A DNA stretch of 64,000 bases, from NCBI RefSeq assembly GCF_026683955.1, contig NZ_CP113343.1, positions 4,030,001-4,094,000 on the forward strand. Reading direction: 5' to 3'. A program made the position numbers and the translations under genes. Positions 37,401-49,371 of this stretch are shown here, piece by piece (position 1 is the first letter of the stretch; the number at the start of each line of letters is the position of its first letter). The notes beneath the pieces are model-generated. The model was not told where the DNA came from, made no database searches, and saw only the letters and a list, made by a program, of their open reading frames with translations. The DNA comes from Arthrobacter sp. MMS18-M83. Its GTDB lineage: Bacteria > Actinomycetota > Actinomycetes > Actinomycetales > Micrococcaceae.

Positions 37401-39298
37401 TGGTTGGCGTCGGCGACATGTCCGGTGACGTGTTCGGAAATGGAATGCTTCTCTCCAAGCACATCCGCCTGTTGGCCGCCTTCGACCACCGCCATATCTT
37501 CCTGGACCCGACGCCGGACGCTGATTCCTCCTTCGATGAGCGGCAGCGTCTCTTCGATCTGCCGCGTTCCTCCTGGGATGACTATGATCGCTCGCTCATC
37601 AGTGCAGGGGGCGGGGTGTTCCCGCGCCAGGCCAAGGTCATTCCGATCTCGCCGGAGGTCCGCAGCGCCCTCGGCCTGCCGGACGGAACGGTCCAGCTGA
37701 GCCCTCCGGAACTTCTGCGCGCAATACTCCTCGCCCCGGCAGATCTCCTGTACAACGGTGGGATCGGGACGTACATCAAGGCAAGCACTGAGTCACATGC
37801 TGAGGTGGGGGACAAAGCCAACGACGGCATTCGCGTGAACGGGCGCGAGCTGCGCGTCAAGGTTGTTGGCGAAGGCGGCAACCTCGGCATGACGCAACGC
37901 GGACGCATCGAAGCAGCACTGCAGGGCGTTATCCTCAACACTGATGCCATCGACAACTCTGCGGGCGTGGACTGCTCCGACCATGAGGTCAACATCAAGA
38001 TCTTCGTCGACCGCATGGTTGCTGCCGGAAAACTTGATGCTTCCGAGCGCACATCCTTCCTCGCCGACATGACCGACGAGGTTGGGCGCCTTGTGCTCGA
38101 AGACAACATTGATCAGAACATCCTGTTGCTCAACGACCGCACACGCGTCGCCGAATGGAGCCCGAGCTACGAGCGCCTGATGGACTGGCTCGAGAAGTCT
38201 GCTGATCTCAAGCGGGACCTTGAAGCCCTGCCGACCACCGACACACTGCGCGAGAGGTTGGAACAGGGCCAAGGCCTGACGTCTCCGGAACTTTCCGTCC
38301 TCGCCGCATACGCCAAGATTGAATTGGGATCGGCATTGCGCGACAGCGACCTGGCGGACGATCCTTGGTTCCGTAAGACCATCCGCTCGTACTTCCCGAA
38401 GCAGCTCCGGGAACGGTTCGATGCCGAACTGGACACGCATCCCTTGCGTCGTGAGATCATCGCGACGGTGGTTGCAAACGACATGATCAACCTGGGCGGC
38501 ATTACCTTCGCTTTCCGCACGATGGAGGAGACCTCGGCCACCGAGGTTGCCGTTGCGAAGGCGTTTGTCGCTCTCCGGGAGATCTACGAGCTCGACTCGA
38601 TGGTGAGGGAGCTCAACGCCCTGCCGGCTTCGTTCCCCACGGAACACTGGAGCACCGTGCACCTCGACATCCGGAGGCTTCTGGACCGCGCCGTCCGCTG
38701 GTTGCTGAGCCAGGGTAACGCTTCAAAGGCGATCTCGGAGGTCGTTGCCGAGTTCAAGCCGATGATGGATCCAATGAGGGCTCGGGTGCTCGACTACCTG
38801 CGCGGTAGCGACAAGGAGCGGGTGACCGGTTGGCTTGAAAAGGCACGTGTGTGGGGCTTGCCGGAAATGCTTGCCCATCGCTGGGCTGAGCTTTTCGAGA
38901 GCTTCGTGCTCTTGGATGTAGCCAAGATCGCGCAAAGTCGAGAGGCCCGAGTGGAAGATGTCAGCAACGTCTACTACACGGTATTTGACCGCTTCCATGT
39001 TGATTCGCTGCTCGAGCGGATCACCGCACTCCCGCGGGACGATCGCTGGCAGGCGCTTGCCCGTGCAGCTCTGCGAGACGATCTTTATTCGACCGTGGCG
39101 GACATGACGACGTCGGTGCTCGAGTCAACCGACGCCGGTCTCGACGCCGAAGCCCGTTTGCGGGCTTGGGAGGACCTCAACGCCGAGCAGTTGGGCCGCG
39201 CGAAGAGCATGTTTGACGAGGTGAACGCGCTGGAGGCAGACGACATGGCTTCGCTATCGGTAGCATTGAGGCTCTTGAGGTCAATCGTTCGACGCTAG
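34445..39298 (+). CDS. NAD-dependent glutamate dehydrogenase, large (180 kDa) type
   Basis: Very large NAD-GDH of 1617 residues that oxidatively deaminates glutamate to 2-oxoglutarate and ammonia. It has the long N-terminal regulatory region including ACT-like segments, then the catalytic domain: RGGLRWSDRREDFRTE from R813, VPTGAKGGF with K849, and a nucleotide-binding region with VVGEGGNLGMTQRGR. Length is typical of the GDH_180/Bac_GDH class found in actinobacteria and proteobacteria. GGAGG at 34431-34435 sits 9 nt before the ATG at 34445. A separate transcription unit by strand and gap; followed 29 nt later by the kinase gene. Confidence 0.97.
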   Translation: MSSGSSVEDRSKPAVVREGFFGDYYEHLAEEDARRYAAEQLTSRAEAHREVGKSRKPGTANVKIANEADRSILYIATDDMPFLVDSVNAELVRQNCAIRLVMHPLFVVSRDHLTGDISAIARVPSNIGISSGDTAAMPNVAHLIAQGDNVSHMESWIAVEVDRVADDFQKELVDGIHRVLNDVRAAVEDWPKMRTKALELASSLDRVAHPEDIAELRQAQDLLRWLDNGNFTFLGYREYDLITENGEDVLELREASGLGLLRAGDHPHQIQHLTDAGRRKAREKRALVITKANSRSTVHRPAYLDYIGVKSFDLAGNVNGERRFIGLFATSAYTGSVRNIPIVREKVDAVLRSAGFPQDSHSGKDLVGILETYPRDELFQIETDDLATTALGIQRLQERRRTKLFLRPDIYGRFMSALVYLPRDRYTTNVRQRIEQELRETFEAESIDYEARITESALARVFFRIRLPREAELRDVDAGELEKRLVRASRSWAEGIAEVLRENRSASDAEALSALWTDAFPAGYRVDYEVEDALQDIERFEKYGATTDRDAVAVQAAPGVHVYLPDGAGELLEEDARVKLYLLEPKSLSQILPYFHNLGLEVLDERPFEIETSDHRDFFLYDLGLKYPAGVDPVATGRLLADSFSAAVTGAVESDSFDRLVLREGIHWRQVVMLRAYAKYMRQMGNTNSFEFIADTLLANPEVARGLIDLFGARFDPASADAARPARQDTARARLAEAIDEVATLDADRVLRTFVNLIESTLRTNFFQGKSYVSFKLDPTKIEGLPFPRPKYEIWVYSPRVEGVHLRFGKVARGGLRWSDRREDFRTEILGLVKAQTVKNAVIVPTGAKGGFFAKQLPDPAIDRAAWMAEGIESYKTFIRGLLDLTDNLVTTPDGEKIVPPSDVVRQDDDDSYLVVAADKGTATFSDTANGLAAEYGFWLGDAFASGGSIGYDHKAMGITARGAWESVKRHFSELDLDTQTEEFTVVGVGDMSGDVFGNGMLLSKHIRLLAAFDHRHIFLDPTPDADSSFDERQRLFDLPRSSWDDYDRSLISAGGGVFPRQAKVIPISPEVRSALGLPDGTVQLSPPELLRAILLAPADLLYNGGIGTYIKASTESHAEVGDKANDGIRVNGRELRVKVVGEGGNLGMTQRGRIEAALQGVILNTDAIDNSAGVDCSDHEVNIKIFVDRMVAAGKLDASERTSFLADMTDEVGRLVLEDNIDQNILLLNDRTRVAEWSPSYERLMDWLEKSADLKRDLEALPTTDTLRERLEQGQGLTSPELSVLAAYAKIELGSALRDSDLADDPWFRKTIRSYFPKQLRERFDAELDTHPLRREIIATVVANDMINLGGITFAFRTMEETSATEVAVAKAFVALREIYELDSMVRELNALPASFPTEHWSTVHLDIRRLLDRAVRWLLSQGNASKAISEVVAEFKPMMDPMRARVLDYLRGSDKERVTGWLEKARVWGLPEMLAHRWAELFESFVLLDVAKIAQSREARVEDVSNVYYTVFDRFHVDSLLERITALPRDDRWQALARAALRDDLYSTVADMTTSVLESTDAGLDAEARLRAWEDLNAEQLGRAKSMFDEVNALEADDMASLSVALRLLRSIVRR

Positions 39299-39327
39299 GC
39301 AGAAACCCGGCGTTACATGGAGGTGCA

Positions 39328-40797
39328 GTGGCAATCTTTACAGACCCCATCAGGGAGCATGCTGATTTCGGGCCTGGAGATGCCGAATGGCTGCACCTCC
39401 TGGTCGGCGACTGGCAGATGGTCGCCGACCTTGCGTTCGCGGACTTGGCTCTATGGTTTCCGCATCCTGAATTCGGCTACATCGCGTTGGCACACGTCAG
39501 GCCGTCGACGAGCCACACGGTGTTTCATGCGGACTTCGTGGGGGAGGGCATCCGATCGGATCTGCAACCGATAGTCGACAAGGCATGGTCCAGCCGTTCA
39601 ATCGAACGCTCTAGTGAAACGAGCTGGAGCAGCGAGATGGCGTTGCGGGTTGAAGCCGTGCCTATGGTCAGGAACGGACGGACCCTAGCCGTCGTCACGT
39701 CGCATATGGACCTCTCCAGTTCACGAATGCCTTCCCGTCTGGAGCTGACTTACCGGCAGTGTGCCTACGATCTGCTGCGGATGGGAACCCTGGGGCTGTG
39801 GCCTGACTTCGCTTCACCTACGGGCTCTCGCCGAGGCGCGCCGCGTGTCGGCGACGGCCTGATCAGGCTCGACGCAGACGGCATCGTGCAGTATGCGAGC
39901 CCAAACGGTGTCTCCGCCTTCCGCCGCCTCGGAGAGGTGGAGACTTTGGAAGGGCGGTCCCTTGCAGAGGTAACCGCAGGACTCCTCAAAGACCGGCGCA
40001 TGGTGGACGAGACTTTGCCCCTGGTTGTGACCGGCAGGATGCCGTGGCGGAGCGAGATCGAGTCCCGCGGCGTCAGCCTGTCATTGCGCGCAATTCCGTT
40101 GCGCGATGAAAAGCATCGTTTCGGCGCCCTGGTTTTGTGCCGCGACGTGTCAGAACTGCGACGCCGCGAGCTCGAGCTTGTAACCAAAGATGCCACCATC
40201 CGTGAAATCCACCACCGTGTCAAAAACAATCTGCAGACAGTGGCTGCCTTGCTGCGCATGCAGTCGCGACGCATGGTCAGCGATGAGGCGAAGCAAGGCC
40301 TGGAACAGGCAATGCGGCGGGTCGCGACCATTGCGCTAGTGCACGAGACCCTTTCGCAGGGGCTCACGCAGAGCGTGGACTTTGACGAGCTGATCGGACG
40401 CCAGTTCCGGCTCTCGGCCGAAGTAGCGTCCCCTTCCCAGCATGTCCGGACCGAGCGTTCAGGTCTTTTCGGTGAATTGCCGAGCGACTTTGCCACGCCT
40501 CTCGCTCTGGTCATCAATGAGCTCGTGACAAACGCCGTGGAGCACGGCCTCGAAGGCCGGGCGGGCACAGTATGGCTGATAGCCGATCGTTCGACGGGAG
40601 AGAGCGGCGACGAACTCCTGACCGTGACGATTGCCGATGATGGCGTTGGGCTGCCCGAGGGGTCCTACACGGAAGGCCTCGGCCTTCAGATTGTGCGGAC
40701 GCTTGTCACGAGCGAGTTGGGGGGCAGCATCCGGTGGATGCCCCGAGATGGGGGTGGCACCGCCGTCGAGATCGTCCTGAGCTTGGTGCGAAGCTGA
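39328..40797 (+). CDS. pdtaS: PdtaS-type sensor histidine kinase
   Basis: Soluble histidine kinase of 489 residues, homologous to mycobacterial PdtaS (Rv3220c). A GAF-like N-terminal half is followed by a PAS-like region (about 170-280) and then a HisKA_2 phosphoacceptor box HHRVKNNLQT at 295-304 and an HATPase domain with NELVTNAVEHGL and GVGLPEGS. No membrane segment. The cognate regulator PdtaR is an RNA-binding ANTAR protein; it is not in this window. It starts at GTG 39328 with GGAGGT upstream. It faces whiB1 with a strong terminator between, as in mycobacteria. Confidence 0.88.
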   Translation: MAIFTDPIREHADFGPGDAEWLHLLVGDWQMVADLAFADLALWFPHPEFGYIALAHVRPSTSHTVFHADFVGEGIRSDLQPIVDKAWSSRSIERSSETSWSSEMALRVEAVPMVRNGRTLAVVTSHMDLSSSRMPSRLELTYRQCAYDLLRMGTLGLWPDFASPTGSRRGAPRVGDGLIRLDADGIVQYASPNGVSAFRRLGEVETLEGRSLAEVTAGLLKDRRMVDETLPLVVTGRMPWRSEIESRGVSLSLRAIPLRDEKHRFGALVLCRDVSELRRRELELVTKDATIREIHHRVKNNLQTVAALLRMQSRRMVSDEAKQGLEQAMRRVATIALVHETLSQGLTQSVDFDELIGRQFRLSAEVASPSQHVRTERSGLFGELPSDFATPLALVINELVTNAVEHGLEGRAGTVWLIADRSTGESGDELLTVTIADDGVGLPEGSYTEGLGLQIVRTLVTSELGGSIRWMPRDGGGTAVEIVLSLVRS

Positions 40798-40837
40798 CGC
40801 CAGGAACACATCATCGGTGTGCTGGTAGCCCGGCGAG

Positions 40838-40884
40838 ACATACAAGGATGGCCCGGACCTCTGGTCCGGGCCATCCTTGTATGT
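40838..40884. terminator. Bidirectional hairpin terminator between pdtaS and whiB1
   Basis: A perfect 22-bp stem (40838-40859 with 40863-40884) with a 3-nt loop TCT, followed by TCTTTT on the plus strand. It serves the convergent pdtaS and whiB1 genes. Confidence 0.88.
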
Positions 40885-40924
40885 TCTTTTAGCTGCGGGC
40901 GGCGTGTTCTATCGCCTCCAGGCG

Positions 40925-41173
40925 TTAGGAAGCGCGGCGTGCCCGGGCGGCGCGGCGCTTGAGTGCGCGGCGCTCGTCTTCGCTCATTCCGCCCCAGACG
41001 CCGGCGTCCTGGCCCGATTCGAGAGCCCACTGAAGGCATGTGTCCACGACAGGACAGCGACGGCAGACACTCTTCGCTTCTTCGATCTGGAGAAGCGCAG
41101 GGCCGGTGTTGCCTACTGGGAAGAAAAGCTCCGGGTCCTTGTCAAGGCAGGCTGCGCGGTTACGCCAATCCAT
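40925..41173 (-). CDS. whiB1: WhiB family iron-sulfur transcription factor WhiB1
   Basis: An 82-residue WhiB protein with the four cluster-binding cysteines at C9, C37, C40 and C46 and the turn GVWGG at 58-62, then the basic tail RRALKRRAARARRAS. The N-terminus MDWRNRAACLDKDPELFFPVG and the cysteine positions are those I know for mycobacterial WhiB1, so I use that symbol. It binds a [4Fe-4S] cluster, reacts with nitric oxide and partners the sigma-A region 4. Start fixed by MDWR at 41173 with GGAGTGA upstream. A CRP-like site lies 42 nt upstream. Confidence 0.94.
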   Translation of the reverse strand: MDWRNRAACLDKDPELFFPVGNTGPALLQIEEAKSVCRRCPVVDTCLQWALESGQDAGVWGGMSEDERRALKRRAARARRAS

Positions 41174-41214
41174 GCTGATCAGTCACTCCATTCGTGAGTA
41201 CTAGTTAAGCCTTT

Positions 41215-41230
41215 TGTGAAAATATTCACG
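41215..41230. promoter_or_regulatory. CRP/GlxR-type operator upstream of whiB1
   Basis: TGTGA-N6-TCACG matches the actinobacterial CRP/GlxR consensus TGTGA-N6-TCACA at 9 of 10 conserved positions. It ends 41 nt before the whiB1 ATG. In mycobacteria whiB1 is controlled by the cAMP receptor protein, so a conserved link is plausible. Its nearness to the start suggests it overlaps the promoter or the leader. Confidence 0.6.
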
Positions 41231-41245
41231 AGAGGCTTCATAGGA

Positions 41246-41267
41246 AAGGGGCCCATTGGGCCCCCTT
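41246..41267. repeat. GC-rich palindrome between the whiB1 and membrane-protein promoters
   Basis: AAGGGGCCC-ATT-GGGCCCCCTT, a near-perfect hairpin (one bulged C), lies in the divergent 227-nt region between whiB1 and the membrane protein at 41401. No gene ends here, so it is not an ordinary terminator; it might be a leader hairpin or a protein site. Confidence 0.4.
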
Positions 41268-41400
41268 GGTCGTCTCAGTCAAGCGTGTCATGTTAACGCC
41301 ATGTAAACAAGGGGTTCGAGACTTTGAAACCGTGAGCGATACATCACATTGGGTGGCGGTCTACTCACAGGTATTCGACTATGTCCGGTAGTGTGCCAGT

Positions 41401-41898
41401 GTGTCAAGACCCCCTCTGAACCCCGCCCAGGACCCTACCGTGCCCGGCGACGATGGCCAAGGGACCAGCCACAACAACGCTGCTGTAGCATCCGGCGGAG
41501 GAAGGCGTCCCAAAGGAATCGTTGTTATTTCGATTGTGGTTGTGCTGGAAGCCCTCGCACTCTTGACCGCGGCGGCCCTGTACATCTACCAGCTGGCGAT
41601 CGGGGCGCCGGTGTCCTCATTCTGGGGAGCGGTATTTACCCTGGCCCTGCTCCTGGCCTTCTCGGCGTGGTTGTTTGCCGTGGGCCACTTTTTGTTCCGT
41701 GGCTATCGCTGGACCCGCGCGGCGGCGTTGGTTGCCCAGTTGTTCGTGCTGACGATCGGATTTCCCACCATAACTGGAGGGCTGCTTCTTGCCGGCCTCG
41801 CCATGGTGGTGCCGGCGTTGGCCGTGATTGTCCTTCTGTTCGACAAGCGGGTTATCGCTTTTGCGTCCAGAACGAGCGGATCCCGGGCCGCGCTCTGA
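41401..41898 (+). CDS. Small four-span membrane protein
   Basis: A 165-residue protein with a Pro/Gly/Asn-rich N-terminal tail (1-35) and four membrane segments (about 38-66, 72-95, 103-125, 128-150). I do not recognise a family. Start at GTG 41401; no ATG alternative gives a better start. It is divergent from whiB1 and its promoter presumably lies in the shared 227-nt region that holds a CRP-like site 170 nt upstream and a GC-rich palindrome. It ends 24 nt before the convergent EssC-like gene. Confidence 0.75.
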   Translation: MSRPPLNPAQDPTVPGDDGQGTSHNNAAVASGGGRRPKGIVVISIVVVLEALALLTAAALYIYQLAIGAPVSSFWGAVFTLALLLAFSAWLFAVGHFLFRGYRWTRAAALVAQLFVLTIGFPTITGGLLLAGLAMVVPALAVIVLLFDKRVIAFASRTSGSRAAL

Positions 41899-41922
41899 CC
41901 CTTTTCGCTCCGGCATGGCGCT

Positions 41923-44900
41923 TCATTCTGGAGCGGCGATCTGTACCGGGCGCGTTCTTCCGTTCTCAATCAGGACAGCACGGCCTGGTGGGGGTGCCTG
42001 TTCGACGTCGACGCGTACCCCGAAGAGTTCCCCATCGGTAGGCGACGTCCTGCCAAGGAGGATCCCGCTTCCGTGGGCTCGGGCCAGGGATGCGATGGGC
42101 GTCCGCTGCATCAGGGCCGGGCTGTGCCCGGCAGTTGCCACGACGGAGAATCCCATAGTGGGAAGTTCGGCCAGGAGCAGGCCGGTTGCGCTGCTCAAGT
42201 GTTCGGCATCGTCCACCAGAAGAATGGTGCCGGTACCCACAAGCTTGCTGCATTCATTCCTGCGGAAGTCCGCCCAGAAGGCATCCGGATCTGTACCTTG
42301 TGGCGGTGACCGCCATTGATGGCCTGGGTTGAGCAGCGGCAGCGCTGTGAGCAGCGACGACTTGCCGGATCCAGCGGAGCCAAGGGCAAGAAGGACTCCG
42401 GAGCGCGGGAGCGTGATCCAAACAGGTTCATGTTCGTCGCCTCCGAGCCCGAGCAGCACCGCTCTGCGCGCGCGGGCCGGAGTAGGAGTAGTGGCTTCGG
42501 TTCCGTGCTGGGCCACTATGTCCGAGACCCGGACGAACCGCGGCAACGGCTCCACCCGGAAAGGGCGCCGCGCAGGGTTAGGAGGTTCGCGGTAGGGCCA
42601 CGCTGTGCTTGGCGGCGGTGCCACGAACTGGGCGACAGCCGCGCCGCCATCAAGGAAGTCCCCACTCACCATGGCTCTGCCCCGCAAAGGCTTTGTTGCC
42701 GCAAACCGCGGCCACGCCATTCGGCCCTCTTCCGTAGTGCCAAGGGGAAAGTATGCACGGTTGGGAATTGACCCGAACAAGCGCGAAGCGACCAGTTCCC
42801 GCTCACCCGTTACGAGAACCGTCAGTCCTGACTTCGGCCCGTCGCGGACTATGTCGTGGACGAGGTCCTCGGCCCAGGCATTCGGTCCCATCCGCAATTG
42901 GGAGAGCCAGGACCCCCAGCCGGAAATTACGAGCAGCAAAGGAACTTCTGCGGCGACAGCCGCCCGGGCTTGCCGCGCGGACATTTCATGCGCCAGCCGC
43001 TCCAGAATCCGGACACCCCTCTTTGCGTGGTTGAGGGAAGCGACGGCACCGACGCGCCCGCGGGCCGTAACGCCTGCAAAGCGCCGTCACCATCCAGGAC
43101 ATAGACGTGATGTTCCTCGGCACTTGCAACCAGCTGCGCCGTTACCGCACGGCAGGCGTCTTCGACTCCGCTAGCAGGAGAACCAACAAGTCCGAGATTC
43201 CCGTGCAGACGAGGAGTCCAGAGCAGGTCCGTAACTCGTTGTTGCGCGGGCACGTCGACTAAGCCAAGGTAGGCCGTTCCGACTTTCGCTTTCGCAGGCG
43301 CCGCATGCCTGCCCGCCGATGCGGCTGCGCTGAGGCATTGGTGTAACGAGATTGATTCAGGAAGCGCGTCCGCAACAGGTCTCCGGGGCGGTCTGCTTCC
43401 AAGGGTGTCCCAAACTTGGTTGATTCTTTCGATGATGGGACGGGCTGCTTCTGCAGGGGTTATCCCTGCACTCTGAATCTTTGCCTCGGCGATCTCAGAT
43501 GAACCGCTGACAAGGAGCGACTCTGCCGCCGGCCGGGCCACGATCCCCGTCAGTGATCGAATTCCCTCGGCGTGCGAAAGTGCCGCCGACTGGAAAAGCT
43601 CAGCATGTTCTTCCCCTCGAACCAAATATGCCCGGCCAGGGAGGGACACCGGAATCGATGCCGCTGCAGGCGAGTTGATGATGTCCCTCGATTCCATCTC
43701 TGACTGGACGCGAAGAGCGATGTTCGTGGTGACGTTGGCCCGGATGTCAGCACTCAGTGCCCCCTGCGGACGCTGTGTTGCCATGATCAGATGGATACCC
43801 AAGGACCGGCCGAGGGTGGCGATCCGCATCAGTTCGGCCAGGGCAGCCGGGGCGTCTTCAACAAGCATCCTGAATTCGTCGATCACAAGTACCAACCGGG
43901 GGAGGGCGGGCAAACGGGCTCCTCGTACCTCCGGGATCCCATCCCCAGTCCAAGGGACCCTGGCCCAGTATGCTGGCAAATCAGGGACATTGGCCGCCGA
44001 AAGTAATCCCTCCCTCATCCGAACCTCGGCACGGAGTGACGCAAGGGTACGTTCCAATTCGTGTTCGCTGAGATCTGTGAGCATTCCGACGCATTGGGGC
44101 AGGTCGATCAATGGCCCGAGGCCCGAACCACCTTTGAAATCAACAAACAGGAAGTTGACTCGGTCAGGGCTGTGGGTCAGCGAGATCGCCGTAACGATAG
44201 TGCGCAGAAGCTCGGACTTTCCCGATCCCGTCGTTCCGGCCACAAGGAGATGCGGTCCGTCAGAAACCAAGTCCAGGTACCGGGGCCCGTCGGCTCCTTG
44301 ACCGATGACCGCGGACAGGCCGCTGCTGTCTGAAGAGTCGCTCCAGCGGGCCGCGATACTTATGGGGTCGCTCGGAAGCAGTTCAGCGAGCATGCACGTA
44401 GAGGGGACAAACGACGCCTTTGCTGTCGCCAGAGCGGGAACGGCTGCAACCGAGCGGCAGTAGCGGTCAAAGACAGAGGACGGGACCAAGTCAGGATCAA
44501 ATTCCGTTTCTGAACGGCGCGATCGGAGCACCGCGCGTCGGTTCCAAAGCTCGACAACGCAATGACCTTCAGGTCCGCCTGCCGCGCGTTGGAAGATTCT
44601 CCAGCCAGATTCGGCCGCCGCCTGCCGGAGGGAATCGTCGTCGGGATCAGGCTCGGACCCCACAAAAAGGAGTACTCCCGGTTCCCCGGTTCCCGCGGAG
44701 AAGATGGCCGCCGCTGACCGGATGTCCGTGGTCATCGTGACGCGGGGGAGGAAGCGGGCGCTGAACGGCAAATGGGAAATTGGGCCGTGGATGAGGATCG
44801 GGACATTCGCTGCGCTGGGGAACACCGCAAGTTGCATGAGCAGAAATCTGAACATGCCGTCGACCTTTGCTCCAGGTCCCGTGAAGGAAACGGCCTGGAT

Positions 44901-45995
44901 GGTCGGGTCCAAAACTACTGGAACCGGGCCCAACTGGGGCGGCTCGAAGCTTGGATCGGGGGGATCGAGTGCAACCAAGGCGTTCTGCGTACAGGTGCCG
45001 AGCCGGAGCCAGACGTCATGGCAGCCTACCGCGCCTCGCGCCGTGCCGGTTCCTGGCAGTGTCAACTGCTTCCGTCCGCGTTCGTCCGAGACCGCTAAGG
45101 CAGATGATCTGACGGTAAAGGCCAGCTCTGCGGCGGAGGGTGAGCATCGCCGTCGTCGGGCCCTGTCTTGTTCCACAGCCTCTTCGAGTGCCGCGGCAAG
45201 AAGGCGGCGCTGCCGTCTTCCCGAAATCGCCGGAACGAGGACCGCGATGGCAGAAACTGCAGTGAATCCGAGGAACATCCACATTCCAGTGGCAAGAGCG
45301 ATGCCGACTCCCAGCAGAAGCGGCAGCCCCGCAGTGAGGAGCAGTTGGATCCGGGATTGGGTGTCGCTGCGAGTCTGCACCAAGAGAGGCTCCGCGATGC
45401 TAAGGCCTGCTGTCCCCAGTGACTCAGTCCCGGATTCTCCACCGTCGAAGACTACCGACATGGCTGACCCGCCACATCGGATTCTGGACGCTGTCGAGAG
45501 GAAAGCGGAGCGGATTTTTCGTCCATCCACCAAGGTCCCGTTTGCGCTCCCATTGTCAGTTATCGTGACTGCTGTCTCTGAAATCGCAAGGGCAGCGTGG
45601 ATTCGGGAAACATCAGGATCCGCGAGGGAAATATCAGCACTGCTTCTCCCGATGCTGTAACTGCCCCGTTCCAGCGGGACGATCAGGCCCGCAGAAGGTC
45701 CCGCATGGACTAGCAGCGACAGCGCTGCCGGCGCGCGTCTGGCGTCGGGGACGTCTTGTGCCCACGAATCCGCGCCGTCAACCAACACTGCTCCGGACAT
45801 GAGTGGCGCGGCGCCGACGGTGAGATCTTTGAGTGGCCTCCCGTCGACCATCAGTTCCCCGGTTCCGAACTCTGTGGCGACCGCGGCCTGGACGAGGGCG
45901 CCTGAGCTGCCGTCGCCCACGGCGATGGCCAGCTCAATGGGTTCCGCTTGCCGAAGTGACCGCGGACCCCGGACAAGGGTGCAATGGAATGTCAC
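41923..45995 (-). pseudogene. EssC/EccC-like FtsK/SpoIIIE ATPase with N-terminal FHA domain, frameshifted
   Basis: One gene split by a frameshift. The first frame from GTG 45995 (AAGGAG about 9 nt upstream) encodes a short N-terminal domain, an FHA domain (about residues 80-165, with SYSIGRSSADISL and SRIHAAL), two membrane segments (about 220-262) and FtsK ATPase domain 1 with Walker A GTTGSGKS (plus strand 44211-44240). A second, degenerate ATPase domain follows. From about 43085 the next frame continues with AGVTARGRVGAVASLNHAKRG and a third domain with Walker A GSAGSGKSS, ending at 41923. Adding one A to the AAA run at 43078-43080 restores a 1357-residue protein. Layout FHA-TM-three ATPases resembles type VII secretion EssC. 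No WXG100 or other Esx gene is in the window. Confidence 0.85.
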
Positions 45996-46069
45996 TCTGT
46001 GTACGCTCCTTCGGCTCTTGCGACGGCTGTTCTTCCACGATATTTGCGATGAGAGTTGGATGTTCGTGA

Positions 46070-49371
<3,302 letters not shown>

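Noticed and set aside
41334..41350. GTGA...TCACA near the membrane-protein gene as a second CRP site
   Set aside because: The two half sites are 8 nt apart rather than 6, so it does not fit the CRP/GlxR consensus.
42927..42990. The tail VSGFWSGWRMKCPRGK of the first EssC-like frame as a natural C-terminus
   Set aside because: The preceding residues drift away from the family exactly where the next frame picks it up, so this tail is a frameshift product.
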